From positions 620,001 to 684,000 of the forward strand of contig NZ_WTYS01000001.1 of assembly GCF_009827545.1 (NCBI RefSeq): a DNA stretch of 64,000 nt, read 5' to 3'. Of this stretch, positions 1 to 9,847 are shown one piece after another. Source of the DNA: Pontixanthobacter gangjinensis. Its GTDB lineage: Bacteria > Pseudomonadota > Alphaproteobacteria > Sphingomonadales > Sphingomonadaceae. The position numbers and the translations under genes were made by a program. Position 1 is the first letter of the stretch; the number at the start of each line of letters is the position of its first letter. The notes beneath the pieces are model-generated. The model did not search any database. It saw only the letters and a program-made list of their open reading frames with translations, and was not told the origin of the DNA.

Positions 1-2
1 CA

Positions 3-881
3 CAAAGCATGTGGCCAGAGGCGCAAAGCGTGATCGCTTTGGGGATGAGCTATGCTCCTGAAGCAGACCCGCTGGCGCTCGAAGGTATTGGTGATAAGGC
101 GCGGATATCAGTATATGCGCAGGGCCGCGATTATCACGACACGGTGAAAAAGGCTCTGAAGGCGCTGGCCCGCTGGCTGGTTGCCGAGGCTAAAAAACGC
201 GGGATGGACGAGCCGCAATTGAAAGTGTTCGTCGACACTGCCCCGGTGATGGAAAAGCCGCTCGGTCAGGCGGCGGGAATCGGCTGGCAGGGGAAACACA
301 GCAACCTGGTCAGCCGCGAACATGGCAGTTGGCTGTTCCTTGGCGCGATATACACTACCGTCCCGTTCCGGCCTGACGATGCGGAGGAGGATTTTTGCGG
401 TTCGTGCACTGCCTGCCAGACTGCGTGCCCCACCGATGCCTTTCCGCAGCCCTATGTGGTCGATGCGCGGCGCTGCATTTCCTATCTGACAATCGAGCAT
501 AAGGGTCCGATTCCTGAAGAATTCCGAGAGGCGATGGGCAACCGGATCTACGGTTGCGACGATTGTCTGGCCGTATGCCCATGGAACAAATTTGCCGAAA
601 CGGCTGCGCGGCATAAGGCATTTGCACCGCGAGAAGAGCTGATCGCGCCGCGTCTGGCAGATCTTCTTGCGCTCGATGATGCAGCATTTCGGACGTTGTT
701 CTCCGGCTCACCGGTCAAGCGGATAGGCCGGAACCGGTTCGTAAGAAATTGCCTGATTGCCGCAGGAAACAGCGGTGAGTCTGCCTTGGCGCCGCAAGTG
801 GAATTACTGTCGGGTGATGCAGATCCGGTGGTTGCCGAAGCTGCCAATTGGGCTCTGAACCGACTTAGATCAGCGACTTAA
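3..881 (+). CDS. queG: Epoxyqueuosine reductase QueG, 5' end missing
   Basis: QueG reduces epoxyqueuosine to queuosine in the wobble position of tRNAs, using cobalamin and two [4Fe-4S] clusters in the cytoplasm. The visible part shows both ferredoxin-like clusters: [12 protein letters not shown] and, after a further Cys, [13 protein letters not shown]. The C-terminal HEAT-like tail is present. The frame is open to the window edge: a Gln and a Ser codon precede the first Met, and the [14 protein letters not shown] motif normally lies some 50-60 residues into the protein, so the true start is upstream of the window. The 3' end overlaps the convergent reductase gene by 17 bases. The family assignment is firm from the motifs. 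Confidence 0.95.
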   Translation, partial: QSMWPEAQSVIALGMSYAPEADPLALEGIGDKARISVYAQGRDYHDTVKKALKALARWLVAEAKKRGMDEPQLKVFVDTAPVMEKPLGQAAGIGWQGKHSNLVSREHGSWLFLGAIYTTVPFRPDDAEEDFCGSCTACQTACPTDAFPQPYVVDARRCISYLTIEHKGPIPEEFREAMGNRIYGCDDCLAVCPWNKFAETAARHKAFAPREELIAPRLADLLALDDAAFRTLFSGSPVKRIGRNRFVRNCLIAAGNSGESALAPQVELLSGDADPVVAEAANWALNRLRSAT

Positions 882-2091
882 GCGGAACCTCGACATCGGC
901 GAGGCTGTCAGCATCAAGCACTACTCTGGCTTCGACAAGTTTGCGGCCTTGCACATAATCCTTTGTGTTATTAACGCAGTCGAGCGCAATTACGCGGCCT
1001 TCTTTCAGGTAAATCACTGAGAATTTCCGGTCTGCCGGATCGCCGCGCACAACTGTCTGGTCATAACCAATCGACAAGCCGGCGGTTTGCAGTTTCAGAT
1101 CATATTGGTTGGACCAGAACCAAGGGAATGCGTGATAGGGCTGTTTATCGCCCATGATGCTCTTGGCGGTCGTGGTTGCCATATCATTGGCGTTCTGGAC
1201 CGATTCCACCCTGATTACCGCGCCATCGGCAAAATCATTGGCATGGGCGGCGCAGTCCCCAATCGCATGAACATCTTCGAGTGTCGTGCGGCAGTACTCA
1301 TCCACATCAACGCCATTTCCGCCGGATGCTCCCGCAGCGATAAGCGGGCCGGTTGACGGCACGATACCAATCCCGACAATCACCATATCGGCGGGTATTT
1401 CTTCCCCGTCAGCCAGCCTGACCGCGCTGACTTTGCCATCAATTCCTAGGATGCATTCGGCGCTGGCTTCCAGCCGTAAATCAACTCCGTTCGCTCGGTG
1501 TTCGTCTTGATAAAATTCGGAAAGATCTTTGCCTGCAACTCGCGCAAGGACACGCGGGAGTGTTTCCAATACTGTGACCTGCCGGCCCAATTTGCGCAGG
1601 ACTGCCGCTGCTTCCAACCCGATATAGCCGCCGCCGATAACCACCGCGCGCTTTGCTCCGCCTGCCAGCTGCGTCACTATGCGGTCGGCATCAGCGCGAT
1701 TGCGGATCGTGTGGATCCCTTCAAGCTCGGCGCCGGGGCAAGACAATCGCCGCGCATCGCCTCCCGTTGCCCAGATCAACTTGCGATAGGACATTTTGGT
1801 GTCATTACCGAGCGTGACTGTCTTTCCGACCGGATCAACTTCGACCACTGCATGGCCAAGCCTGACATCAATGCCCTTATCGCCCCAAAAATGCGGAGGC
1901 CTGATTTGAATACGCTCGAACGTCTTTTCGCCCGACAGATATTCCTTTGACAAGGGCGGGCGTTCATAGGGGAAATCACGTTCGCGCCCGATCATTGTGA
2001 TCGTGCTGTCATGGCCGTTCTGGCGCAGCGCAATTGCCGCCTGCGCCCCTGCGTGGCCGGAGCCTACGATAATGATATCTGCGTGATCCAT
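865..2091 (-). CDS. NAD(P)/FAD-dependent ferredoxin-type reductase
   Basis: This is a 408-residue pyridine nucleotide-disulphide-type flavoprotein of the rhodocoxin/putidaredoxin reductase kind, which passes electrons from NAD(P)H to a [2Fe-2S] ferredoxin serving a P450 or a dioxygenase. An FAD-binding GSGHAG motif lies near residue 10, the NAD-binding GGGYIGLEA motif near residue 153, and an FAD-binding AIGDCA motif near residue 277. The C-terminal portion fits the reductase_C dimerisation domain of these enzymes. No ferredoxin gene is adjacent. A P450 about 23 kb away could be a client, but that is only inference. It is convergent with queG and overlaps its end. Confidence 0.85.
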   Translation of the reverse strand: MDHADIIIVGSGHAGAQAAIALRQNGHDSTITMIGRERDFPYERPPLSKEYLSGEKTFERIQIRPPHFWGDKGIDVRLGHAVVEVDPVGKTVTLGNDTKMSYRKLIWATGGDARRLSCPGAELEGIHTIRNRADADRIVTQLAGGAKRAVVIGGGYIGLEAAAVLRKLGRQVTVLETLPRVLARVAGKDLSEFYQDEHRANGVDLRLEASAECILGIDGKVSAVRLADGEEIPADMVIVGIGIVPSTGPLIAAGASGGNGVDVDEYCRTTLEDVHAIGDCAAHANDFADGAVIRVESVQNANDMATTTAKSIMGDKQPYHAFPWFWSNQYDLKLQTAGLSIGYDQTVVRGDPADRKFSVIYLKEGRVIALDCVNNTKDYVQGRKLVEARVVLDADSLADVEVPLKSLI

Positions 2092-2142
2092 GCCAGTCCG
2101 ATTGGCGCAAACCAGCGCCGGGTCAAGTCTGAAGCGGGTAAA

Positions 2143-5100
2143 TCATCTTCCCAAGAGGTTGCGCGCCTGACTGGCAATCTGGGCTAGCATAGCTGGGGCG
2201 ACAACGGCTTGAGCCTGTGCCCTGGTGATCATCGACCGGAACTGGCGGATTGAAGGAGAATGGTCTTCAGACCAGCGCGCCACGGCATCTGGCATGTCTT
2301 CTTTTGCGCCTTTACGGCGTGCCAGCCGCCGCAGCAGATCAAGTCGCATTTGCTGAAAATCACGCGCCAATCCATCGACCAGCAGGCGCTCCCAAACGTC
2401 AGACGGGCTCATCAAAGCGGCGATTGATTGCGCCCAATCGATCCCGAGTTTCTCGCCGACAGCGGTGAAGGCTCGGGTCAAATCCTTGGGCTCGATTCCA
2501 GCATCTTCGGACAAACGGGCAAGGCCGACCGAGCCATCCAAATCGAACAAATGGGCGACCTCGACTGCAAGTTTCTCTGGTGCACCAGAAGCAATGAAAC
2601 TGTCGCGGAGCTTGGAAGATTGGTGCCGAGCTTCGCCAGCGAGCAATTGATCGCTAGAGCCTGATAGAATGTGAACTCCTTTGCCCAACTCATCGATAAT
2701 TGCGGCTGGATTGACTTGGCCGGATGAAGTGCGCAGCACATCTGACATCAGATTGCCGGCGGCTGCCGAGAGGCGTTCAAACAGCATCAACCGAGCGCTT
2801 TCCGGCATTTTGGCGTGGTCGAGGCGGTCCCACAATTCATTCAAATTGAACAAATGTTCGGCGGCCACGAATGCAGCGGCCACTTGCGCCAATTCGACGC
2901 CCTCTTCCTCAGCCAGTTCGAAGGGATGGATCATACCAAGCCGGTTGACGATTTGGTTGGCTAGTTTGGTTGCGATAATCTCGCGCCGCAACCTGTGGCC
3001 CTCGATTTGGTCGCTGTATTTCTTGCGCATGGGTAGTGGGAATGCCGCAAGCAAAGTGCCGGCCAGAGTCGCGTCATCAGGAAGCGCGCTGTTTTCTATT
3101 GCGTCCTGGAGGACCAATTTGGCCGAGGACAGCAGAATAGCCATTTCCGGCCTAGTCATGCCAATCCCGTCAGCCGCACGGCGCAGCAATGTTTGATTGT
3201 CAGCCAAGCCTTCGGTTTGCCGGTCGAGGTTGCCGCTCTCTTCAAGCGTATCAATCAGGTGAATTTGTGCTGGAACAGCGCGAGCGCCGCCAATTTCAGC
3301 AACCGAAAGCGCCAGCGCTTGCAGCCGGTTGTTTTCCAAAACAATCGCTGAAACTTCATCGGTCATCGATTCTAGTAAAGCAATGCGCTTGGGCTCTGAC
3401 AGCTTGCCTGCGCGTTTAGCGGCAGCCAGCGCAATCTTGATATTTACCTCGTTATCCGAACAATCGACGCCGGCTGAATTGTCGATGAAGTCGGTATTAA
3501 TCCGCCCGCCTTGCATCGCGAACTCTATCCGCCCCGCTTGGGTCACGCCCAGATTGGCGCCTTCACCGATAACTTTCGCACGCAAGGATGTTGCGTCGAC
3601 TCGCAAACTGTCATTGGCCGGATCGCCGACCTGAATGTTGTTTTCTTTCGATCCCTTAATATAAGTGCCGATGCCGCCGAACCAGATCAGGTCCACCGGT
3701 GCGGTCATAATCGCGGAAATCAGCGCTTCAGGCTCGATTTCCCTCGCTTCAAGACCCAGTGCCTTCTGCGCGGCGGCTGATAGCTTGATCAGTTTGGAGC
3801 TGCGTGAAAAGACGCCGCCGCCCTTGGAAATCAGCGTCTTGTCATAATCGTCCCAGCTAGACCGCGGTAGGTCGAACAGACGCTTCCGTTCGTTCCAGCT
3901 GGCCGCTGGGTCAGGGTCGGGATCGATAAAAATGTGACGGTGGTCGAAGGCGGCAAGGATGCGGATCGATTTTGAAAGCAACATGCCGTTGCCGAACACA
4001 TCGCCCGACATATCGCCGCATCCGACCACGCTAACGGGATCGGATTGAACATCGACACCCAATTCGAGGAAGTGGCGCTGCACCGAAACCCACGCACCCT
4101 TGGCGGTGATGCCCATCGCTTTGTGGTCGTAGCCATTTGACCCGCCGCTGGCGAAGGCATCATCGAGCCAGAAATCGCGGCTTTCGGCGATTCCATTGGC
4201 AACGTCGGAAAATTTCGCAGTTCCCTTGTCTGCTGCGACGACGAAATAAGGGTCTTCCCCATCCAGCGGCATCACCGCATCAGGGTGGACGACCGCATCT
4301 TCGACGATGTTATCAGTGATTGATAGCAAGGTGCGGATGAATATCTCGTAACTTGCCTGCCCTTCGGCGGCCCAACCGTCGCGGTCCTTTTCAGATGATG
4401 GCAACTGTTTGGGATAAAACCCGCCCTTCGCGCCAGTCGGCACGATCACGGCATTCTTCACCCTCTGGGCTTTCATCAACCCGAGAATCTCGGTGCGAAA
4501 GTCATCGCGGCGGTCCGACCAACGAAGCCCGCCTCGCGCGACGGCACCAGCGCGCAAATGGATGCCTTCGACGCGCGGCGAATAAACAAATATCTCACGC
4601 CAAGGAACGGGCTTTGGCAGGCCCGGCACCAGATCGGACTGGATCTTAAACGCCAAGGCTTCGGCTGCGGCAGGAGCGAAAGAATTGGTCCGCAAGATGG
4701 CTTTGACCAGAGCATAATAGAGCCGAAGCAGCCGGTCATCATTGATCGCGGCCACTTTGGAAAGTCCCGTTCGGATTGCGCCATCAGCCTCTGTAATCGC
4801 GGCCGCGCGGTCACCGCCAAATTGCGGGTCGTGTGCGGCCACAAAGCGGCTCACCAAAGCCCGGGTAACGGCTGGTGCGTGGCGTAGCGCATCGACCACC
4901 GTATAGATGGTGAACCCCATCCCTGCCTGCCGCAAATAGCGGTAAAATGCGCGCAGCCACTCAGCCTCCCGCGCAGCAAGCCCGGTGCCGATCACCAGCC
5001 GGTTGAACGGATCATCTTCTGCTGAATGGTTGAGGACAGCGGCGATGGCGTGCTCGATTGTATCAGCGCGTTCGAGAATTGGTTCTGTCTTTACGCCTTC

Positions 5101-6891
5101 AGGCAGCGCCAGCATGAAATCGTGCAGCGTGCCAAGCTTGCCATCATCGAGCGACGTTGGATTTTCGGAAAGCACCTCGAACCCGAAATTTTCCAGTGCC
5201 GGGACAGCATCGGACAGCGGCAAAGCGCCTTCATGTTCATAGACTTTGAGGCGGAGCGCGCCCTCTGGGTCGCCATCCATCCGGTACAGTCGCGCATCGC
5301 GTTGCAAATTATGGGCGGCCGTGTGCTCGCCGCTGTCGATCTGCAGCAAATGCCGCATCCGGCTGATATCGCGTGCTGCCTCTAGGGGGCCATATTCGGA
5401 GCGGTAACTGGCGGGAAAAATATCTGCATAGCGCGTTGCAATGGCAGCTGCGCGGCCAGCTTCTTCGAATTGGCTAAGCTCATGCTCAACCGCTTCGGCC
5501 CAGCCGCGAAGCATGGTCTGCATGCGCTTCTCCATCGCCGCTTCGTCATAAGGCCTATTGGCTGTGCGGATATCCAAAACGAAGCGCAACATTGCTAGAT
5601 TGCCGCCTTCGACTTGCAAGCTCCAGTCGAGCATCTGCGCGCCAGCACCTTCTTCAAGCAGAGACTGGATCTGTTCGCGGACCTGAGTGGATAGCATATC
5701 GCGCGGCAACCACACGAAGGCGAACAGATGGCGTTCGAGTGGAGCAGCCACGATCGCCAGACGCGGGCGGGGCCGGTCCACCAACCCCATCATAGCGGTT
5801 GCAACGCGGGCAATATCTTCGTCAGAAAAGCCGATTAGCAAATCATGCGGTAATGCGGTGAGAGCATGGACCAAAGCCTTCCCGGCGTGACCATCACGGG
5901 CAAAGCCGAATTGCGCCATCAGATCGGTCATTTGAGTGCGAAGGCGTGGAACCTCTGCGGGAGGTGCAGCGAGCGCTGCGCTGGTCCAGACGCCGGCGTG
6001 GACTGACAGAGCGGTAACTTTGTTGCCTTCACTCAGCGGTACTATGAACAGATCGAGCGGAACCCGGCGGTGGACGTTGCCCACCAAATTGGCTTTGATA
6101 ATCAGTGGTACGCGGCTGCCCCGATTGGCATTATCGTCGAACCAAGCGAATGCCCGGTCGAAAGATTGATCGGCAAGAATTTCCCCGGCACTCTTGCGGC
6201 AAATTCCGAGCTTGCCCGTTTGTGTGCCGTCACGTTTGCGGGTCAAATGGCCCAGTTGCGTAAGCATTCCGTCATCCAGCCAGCCCAGCAACGCAGCACC
6301 TTCGGTTTCGCCGACCATGGCAATATCGTTCTGCATAGCGGTGCGGATTTTGGACCAGTCGGTCACCGCTGCGCGCACATCGGCCAAGGTGATTCTCAAA
6401 ACCCGCTCCAGTTCGCGGCGTTGCTTCGCATCGATCCGGTTGGTTTCGATGTAAATCATCGATTCGCGAGGGGCTGGATTACCCGGCTTATCTGGGCTGA
6501 TCTTTTCGAGTTCGCCGCTCTTCGCTCGCTCTGCGCCCACCACCGGATGGAGCAGGCGGTCAATCGCAAGTCCTTGTGCCGCAATCGTGGCTGCAACAGA
6601 ATCCACCAAAAACGGCATATCGTCATTGATAATTGCGATACGCATGAAGCGGCGATCATCGCTGGCGCTTGCCAACGACAATGCTGACCGGTCCGGCTCG
6701 CGCCGTGCGGCTGCATCGAGCAAGAACGAGGCGGCTTCGCGCACTTTGTCGGTCTCAAAAGGGGTGTCGCCGGGGAGCAGGGAGTCGCGCATAATATCGG
6801 TCAGCGCGCCTAGCAAAGCAGAATTAGCTGACAATCTACGGGCCGGTATCTTGGCCGACTTAGCGGGCGTCGCAGCCTTTTTCGATCCCAT
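2143..6891 (-). CDS. gdhB: NAD-specific glutamate dehydrogenase, large (about 180 kDa) type
   Basis: A 1582-residue protein of the L_180 class that oxidises glutamate to 2-oxoglutarate and ammonia with NAD in the cytoplasm, mainly a catabolic role. Length fits the family (about 1600). The N-terminal 700 residues hold the ACT-like regulatory region. The catalytic core follows, with the substrate-lysine motif VPTGAKGGFYPKQ, GDMSGDVFGNGMLLS, the dinucleotide-fold GGIGTYIKG and the conserved VIGEGANLGVTQ. The ATG at 6891 is preceded by GGGAG at a suitable distance. Several antisense open frames lie inside and are shadows. The 161 bases upstream to 7052 hold no gene and must carry its promoter, but I see no clear consensus boxes. 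Confidence 0.95.
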   Translation of the reverse strand: MGSKKAATPAKSAKIPARRLSANSALLGALTDIMRDSLLPGDTPFETDKVREAASFLLDAAARREPDRSALSLASASDDRRFMRIAIINDDMPFLVDSVAATIAAQGLAIDRLLHPVVGAERAKSGELEKISPDKPGNPAPRESMIYIETNRIDAKQRRELERVLRITLADVRAAVTDWSKIRTAMQNDIAMVGETEGAALLGWLDDGMLTQLGHLTRKRDGTQTGKLGICRKSAGEILADQSFDRAFAWFDDNANRGSRVPLIIKANLVGNVHRRVPLDLFIVPLSEGNKVTALSVHAGVWTSAALAAPPAEVPRLRTQMTDLMAQFGFARDGHAGKALVHALTALPHDLLIGFSDEDIARVATAMMGLVDRPRPRLAIVAAPLERHLFAFVWLPRDMLSTQVREQIQSLLEEGAGAQMLDWSLQVEGGNLAMLRFVLDIRTANRPYDEAAMEKRMQTMLRGWAEAVEHELSQFEEAGRAAAIATRYADIFPASYRSEYGPLEAARDISRMRHLLQIDSGEHTAAHNLQRDARLYRMDGDPEGALRLKVYEHEGALPLSDAVPALENFGFEVLSENPTSLDDGKLGTLHDFMLALPEGVKTEPILERADTIEHAIAAVLNHSAEDDPFNRLVIGTGLAAREAEWLRAFYRYLRQAGMGFTIYTVVDALRHAPAVTRALVSRFVAAHDPQFGGDRAAAITEADGAIRTGLSKVAAINDDRLLRLYYALVKAILRTNSFAPAAAEALAFKIQSDLVPGLPKPVPWREIFVYSPRVEGIHLRAGAVARGGLRWSDRRDDFRTEILGLMKAQRVKNAVIVPTGAKGGFYPKQLPSSEKDRDGWAAEGQASYEIFIRTLLSITDNIVEDAVVHPDAVMPLDGEDPYFVVAADKGTAKFSDVANGIAESRDFWLDDAFASGGSNGYDHKAMGITAKGAWVSVQRHFLELGVDVQSDPVSVVGCGDMSGDVFGNGMLLSKSIRILAAFDHRHIFIDPDPDPAASWNERKRLFDLPRSSWDDYDKTLISKGGGVFSRSSKLIKLSAAAQKALGLEAREIEPEALISAIMTAPVDLIWFGGIGTYIKGSKENNIQVGDPANDSLRVDATSLRAKVIGEGANLGVTQAGRIEFAMQGGRINTDFIDNSAGVDCSDNEVNIKIALAAAKRAGKLSEPKRIALLESMTDEVSAIVLENNRLQALALSVAEIGGARAVPAQIHLIDTLEESGNLDRQTEGLADNQTLLRRAADGIGMTRPEMAILLSSAKLVLQDAIENSALPDDATLAGTLLAAFPLPMRKKYSDQIEGHRLRREIIATKLANQIVNRLGMIHPFELAEEEGVELAQVAAAFVAAEHLFNLNELWDRLDHAKMPESARLMLFERLSAAAGNLMSDVLRTSSGQVNPAAIIDELGKGVHILSGSSDQLLAGEARHQSSKLRDSFIASGAPEKLAVEVAHLFDLDGSVGLARLSEDAGIEPKDLTRAFTAVGEKLGIDWAQSIAALMSPSDVWERLLVDGLARDFQQMRLDLLRRLARRKGAKEDMPDAVARWSEDHSPSIRQFRSMITRAQAQAVVAPAMLAQIASQARNLLGR

Positions 6892-7052
6892 CCGTCATGC
6901 TCCCAATGGGCAATGGGCCGGTTTTTCCGGTCCCTGTTATAATATTACCGCACCGTGCAGTAATCATGCGCAAATAGTCGTTTCGCTTCTGCGCCGCAAG
7001 CACATCTATCGTGACTTTAACACGCTGCAACCCACCGTTGGAAGAGGTGTAA

Positions 7053-8048
7053 TTACGTGCCCGATTTGCCGCTCAATATCTCTCTTGTCATCTGTAGTGA
7101 CCGCACTCGATGTTCGGGATCAAAGGTGGACCCTGCGACGATGATTTCGTCTGCACCGGTTCGCTCAATGAAGGCGCTAATCGATGCGGCGACCGTTGCT
7201 GGCGAGCCAATTGCGCTGGCTTGTCCGATATGCGCGAGCATTGCTTTGGCTGGTGCGGGCAAGCTGTCGCGATAGCCTCTGACTGGTGGCGGTAATTTTC
7301 CGGGTGTGCCGGTTCGCAGCCGGACAAAGGCCTGCAATTGCGATGTGGCGATATGTTCGGCTTCCTCATCGTTATCTGCAGCGATTACGGTCATTGCAGC
7401 CATGGCATGCGGCTTGTCCAATGCTTCTGACGGGCGGAAATCCCGGCGATAGATTTCCAGCGCGGCATCGAGATGGTCAGGGGCGAAATGCGATGCGAAC
7501 GCATAGGGAAGCCCAAGTTTCGCAGCGAGCTGAGCGCCGAACAGGCTTGAACCCAGCATCCACATTTCGACATTGGAGCCAAGGCCAGGTGTCGCATGAA
7601 CAGGCAAATTTGGATTGTTGCCGAGCAAAGCGCGGAGTTCGACCACATCCTGCGGAAAATATTCGGCGGCCTGGTGCAAATTCTTGCGCAAGGCTCGTTG
7701 CAATTCGGGGCCCGCACCGGGTGCGCGGCCGAGGCCGAGGTCAATTCGTCCGGGGAACAATGCGTCGAGTGTCCCGAATTGTTCGGCGATCACGAAGGGG
7801 TTGTGATTGGGCAGCATGATCCCGCCCGATCCGATGCGAATGCTGTTCGTTGCATTGCCAATATGCGCGAGCACAACCGAAGTTGCTGCCCCGGCAATGC
7901 CTGACATCGCATGATGTTCTGCCACCCAGAAACGAGCATAGCTGTGATCCTCTGCTGCGCGGGCGAGGCCGGTTGCTGCATCATAGGCTTCGGTCAGCGT
8001 TCCGCCTTCGCGAACCGGTACTAAATCAAGAACGGATAAGGGAATCAT
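7053..8048 (-). CDS. LLM-class flavin-dependent oxidoreductase (bacterial luciferase fold, YhbW-like)
   Basis: A 331-residue bacterial luciferase-like monooxygenase of the single-subunit group (MsnO8/YhbW type), expected to use FMNH2 and oxygen on an unknown substrate. The N-terminal SVLDLVPVREGG, the WVAEHH motif near residue 45 and the GRIDLGLGRAPG motif near residue 100 are typical. I chose the ATG at 8048 because the family begins IPLSVLDL. A longer frame that extends 23 residues upstream would overlap the TPR gene. It starts 4 bases after the TPR stop, so the two are probably co-transcribed. The substrate cannot be told from the sequence. Confidence 0.85.
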   Translation of the reverse strand: MIPLSVLDLVPVREGGTLTEAYDAATGLARAAEDHSYARFWVAEHHAMSGIAGAATSVVLAHIGNATNSIRIGSGGIMLPNHNPFVIAEQFGTLDALFPGRIDLGLGRAPGAGPELQRALRKNLHQAAEYFPQDVVELRALLGNNPNLPVHATPGLGSNVEMWMLGSSLFGAQLAAKLGLPYAFASHFAPDHLDAALEIYRRDFRPSEALDKPHAMAAMTVIAADNDEEAEHIATSQLQAFVRLRTGTPGKLPPPVRGYRDSLPAPAKAMLAHIGQASAIGSPATVAASISAFIERTGADEIIVAGSTFDPEHRVRSLQMTREILSGKSGT

Positions 8049-8052
8049 CGAG

Positions 8053-8898
8053 TTACTGATTGTCCAACTGCCTGAGGTAATTTCCTGCCGTCTGCGCCTC
8101 TGCGCTCTGCGGTGCAAGGTCGATCACCGATTGCCAACTGCGGCGAGCAGCTTCGTCTTGACCGGACAGGACTGCAATGACGCCAGCTTCCAAGCCGATT
8201 TCTGCACTCCTTTGTTCAAGCGAGCTGGCTGTTTCAATGAAAGATTGCGCTGTCGCCAGATCACCAACGCGCCGAGCCAGTGTGGCCGAGAGCAACCATG
8301 CCCGGGCGCTGTAAGGCAAAGCCGAGCGCGCTGCGGATAGCGCCTCGGCGGCTTGGTCATTCTCGCCCAACGCAACCAAAGCCCGCGCACGGTCTATGCT
8401 GATCTCGCCCATCAGAGCAGTGAAGCCGGAATTTGTCGCATCGGCCTGCGCGATATCCAGCACTTCGAGCGCCCGCTCTGTATTACCTGCGGTCAGCAAG
8501 GCATTAGCAGCCATCGCTGACAGGCGGGCGCGATACTTAGGATCCGTCGCGGCTGCATCTTCGCCGCGAGCAGTCAAGAATGTCTCAGCTGCATCACCCC
8601 ACAGGCCAAGGTTCGCCTCGGCATAGCCGCGGCATTGCAGCGCTTGTGAGCGGGTTATGCCAACTGCACCTGCCAGCCAGGCTTCGGCTTCGATACGAGC
8701 GGCTGCGGTGTCGGCTTCCGCGCGTTCCAGGCAGCTATCGAGCTTGCCACTCTGGGGCAGAATTACGCTCTCGCCTTCCTGCTGCTGGTCTCGCTGGCGG
8801 CGGCGCATCTCGTCCAGTTCGACCGGAACAGCGGTAATTGGCTGAGCAGACGGGTTAGGTCCGACTTGCAACAGCACGGCTAGTATAGCGGAAAGCAC
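8053..8898 (-). CDS. Exported tetratricopeptide-repeat protein
   Basis: A 281-residue protein with a short hydrophobic N-terminus (LSAILAVLLQV) followed by a Gln/Arg-rich linker with RRRQRDQQQEG near residue 35. From about residue 60 onward come helical repeats rich in Ala and Leu that look like five or more TPR units. It starts with GTG at 8898, preceded by AAGGAAA at good spacing. No catalytic residues are apparent, so a scaffold role in the periplasm or at the membrane is likely. It lies 19 bases downstream of the alpha/beta hydrolase gene and just upstream of the flavin oxidoreductase, in one apparent transcript. A similar TPR-hydrolase neighbourhood is an inference, not something I can check. 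Confidence 0.7.
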   Translation of the reverse strand: MLSAILAVLLQVGPNPSAQPITAVPVELDEMRRRQRDQQQEGESVILPQSGKLDSCLERAEADTAAARIEAEAWLAGAVGITRSQALQCRGYAEANLGLWGDAAETFLTARGEDAAATDPKYRARLSAMAANALLTAGNTERALEVLDIAQADATNSGFTALMGEISIDRARALVALGENDQAAEALSAARSALPYSARAWLLSATLARRVGDLATAQSFIETASSLEQRSAEIGLEAGVIAVLSGQDEAARRSWQSVIDLAPQSAEAQTAGNYLRQLDNQ

Positions 8899-8917
8899 AG
8901 GCAGATTTCCTTCGAAA

Positions 8918-9658
8918 TTAGTCGAGCAGGCTCGCGACCTGATTGATCAGTAAATTGATATCGCTGTCGCGCGACAATCGGTGATCGCCGTCTTTGACCA
9001 AGGTAAGCTGTATATCGTCCGAACGCAGCCGCTTGGCCAGCTCCATGCTGGTTTCCCACGGCACGCCTGCATCCCTTTGGCCATGCAGCAACCGGACCGG
9101 ACAATCGATGTTGATATCCGATCCAAGCAATCTGTGCGTTTCGGCATCGTGCCAGAATTTGGCGTGCGTCGGCGTTGGTTCCGGGCCGTAGGGATTGTCT
9201 TCGAAAATTGTCTCACCACCGCGCAGGACTGACTTCTGCGCTTCGGTAAAGCCCCAATCGGAAAAATCGGGAGCAGCGGCAATTCCGACCATGGCCTTAA
9301 GCTGGTTACCCAGTTCGAGCGCAATGAGCAGCATCAGCCAACCGCCCATTGATGACCCGGCCAAAATGATATTATCAATTCCGCGAGCCGCAATGAGCGA
9401 CAAGACTTCCTCTCGCCACAAAGACAGTGACCCGGCTGCAAATTCGCCATCACTTTGCCCGCAGCCCGAATAATCGAGCAGCAGGCAACCGAAGCCAGCA
9501 CCTTCGCAAAAATCCCTTACCGCAGTCGCTTTGCCGCCATCCATGTCGGACATATATCCCGGCAGAAAGACGATTGTGGAGGTTCGGCCGACCGGATTGA
9601 GGTGGCGAAACGCGATCTTGATGCCGCTCGGAGAATTATGGAATTGCACTGTGCTCAT
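8918..9658 (-). CDS. Alpha/beta hydrolase (serine hydrolase)
   Basis: A 246-residue cytoplasmic alpha/beta hydrolase. The nucleophile elbow GSSMGG gives Ser103, HGQRDAGVPW gives Asp196 and VKDGDHRLS gives His226, so the catalytic triad is complete. The oxyanion region FLPGYMSDMDGGK matches short esterases/peptidases of the BEM46/YchQ type with no lid domain. There is no signal peptide. The substrate is unknown; a thioesterase, carboxylesterase or acyl-protein hydrolase are all possible. A perfect 20-bp palindrome lies 6 bases upstream of the start codon and may regulate it. Confidence 0.85.
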   Translation of the reverse strand: MSTVQFHNSPSGIKIAFRHLNPVGRTSTIVFLPGYMSDMDGGKATAVRDFCEGAGFGCLLLDYSGCGQSDGEFAAGSLSLWREEVLSLIAARGIDNIILAGSSMGGWLMLLIALELGNQLKAMVGIAAAPDFSDWGFTEAQKSVLRGGETIFEDNPYGPEPTPTHAKFWHDAETHRLLGSDINIDCPVRLLHGQRDAGVPWETSMELAKRLRSDDIQLTLVKDGDHRLSRDSDINLLINQVASLLD

Positions 9659-9664
9659 GATTGC

Positions 9665-9684
9665 CGATCATTCCCGAATGATCG
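9665..9684. promoter_or_regulatory. Perfect 20-bp palindrome upstream of the hydrolase gene
   Basis: The sequence CGATCATTCCCGAATGATCG has two perfect 9-base arms around a 2-base centre. It ends 6 bases before the hydrolase ATG on the minus strand, where a ribosome binding site would normally be. It is not followed by a U-run on either strand, so it is less likely to be an intrinsic terminator of the upstream lipoprotein gene. It could be an operator for a dimeric repressor, or an RNA hairpin with a 4-base loop that limits translation. Both readings are inference. Confidence 0.5.
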
Positions 9685-9727
9685 CAGCGGAGCAAGCGTC
9701 CGGTCCAGTTTTTAGCGCGAAAAGAAA

Positions 9728-9832
9728 TCAATATAGCGCTGGCAAAGTCAGCGGTTCGTCGCATTGGCCGGACTGTTCACTGTCGAAGCATCCGCCCAAG
9801 AGGCAGGCAAAAAGGAGGGTCGCATAACGCAT
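9728..9832 (-). CDS. Small predicted lipoprotein, 34 residues
   Basis: A short open frame beginning MRYATLLFACLLGGC, which is a basic start, a hydrophobic stretch and a lipobox-like LGGC with the lipidated Cys at residue 15. The remaining 19 residues are polar and contain one further Cys. It is preceded by TAGGAGAATAGAA, an excellent AGGAG ribosome binding site 8 bases before the ATG, and starts 15 bases after the stop of the XRE regulator gene on the same strand. The ribosome binding site, lipobox and operon position argue that it is real although it is very short. I do not recognise a family. Confidence 0.5.
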   Translation of the reverse strand: MRYATLLFACLLGGCFDSEQSGQCDEPLTLPALY

Positions 9833-9847
9833 TTCTATTCTCCTAAA

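Noticed and set aside
6070..6687. 205-residue plus-strand frame inside the glutamate dehydrogenase gene
   Set aside because: A shadow of a conserved protein, with no ribosome binding site or recognisable domain.
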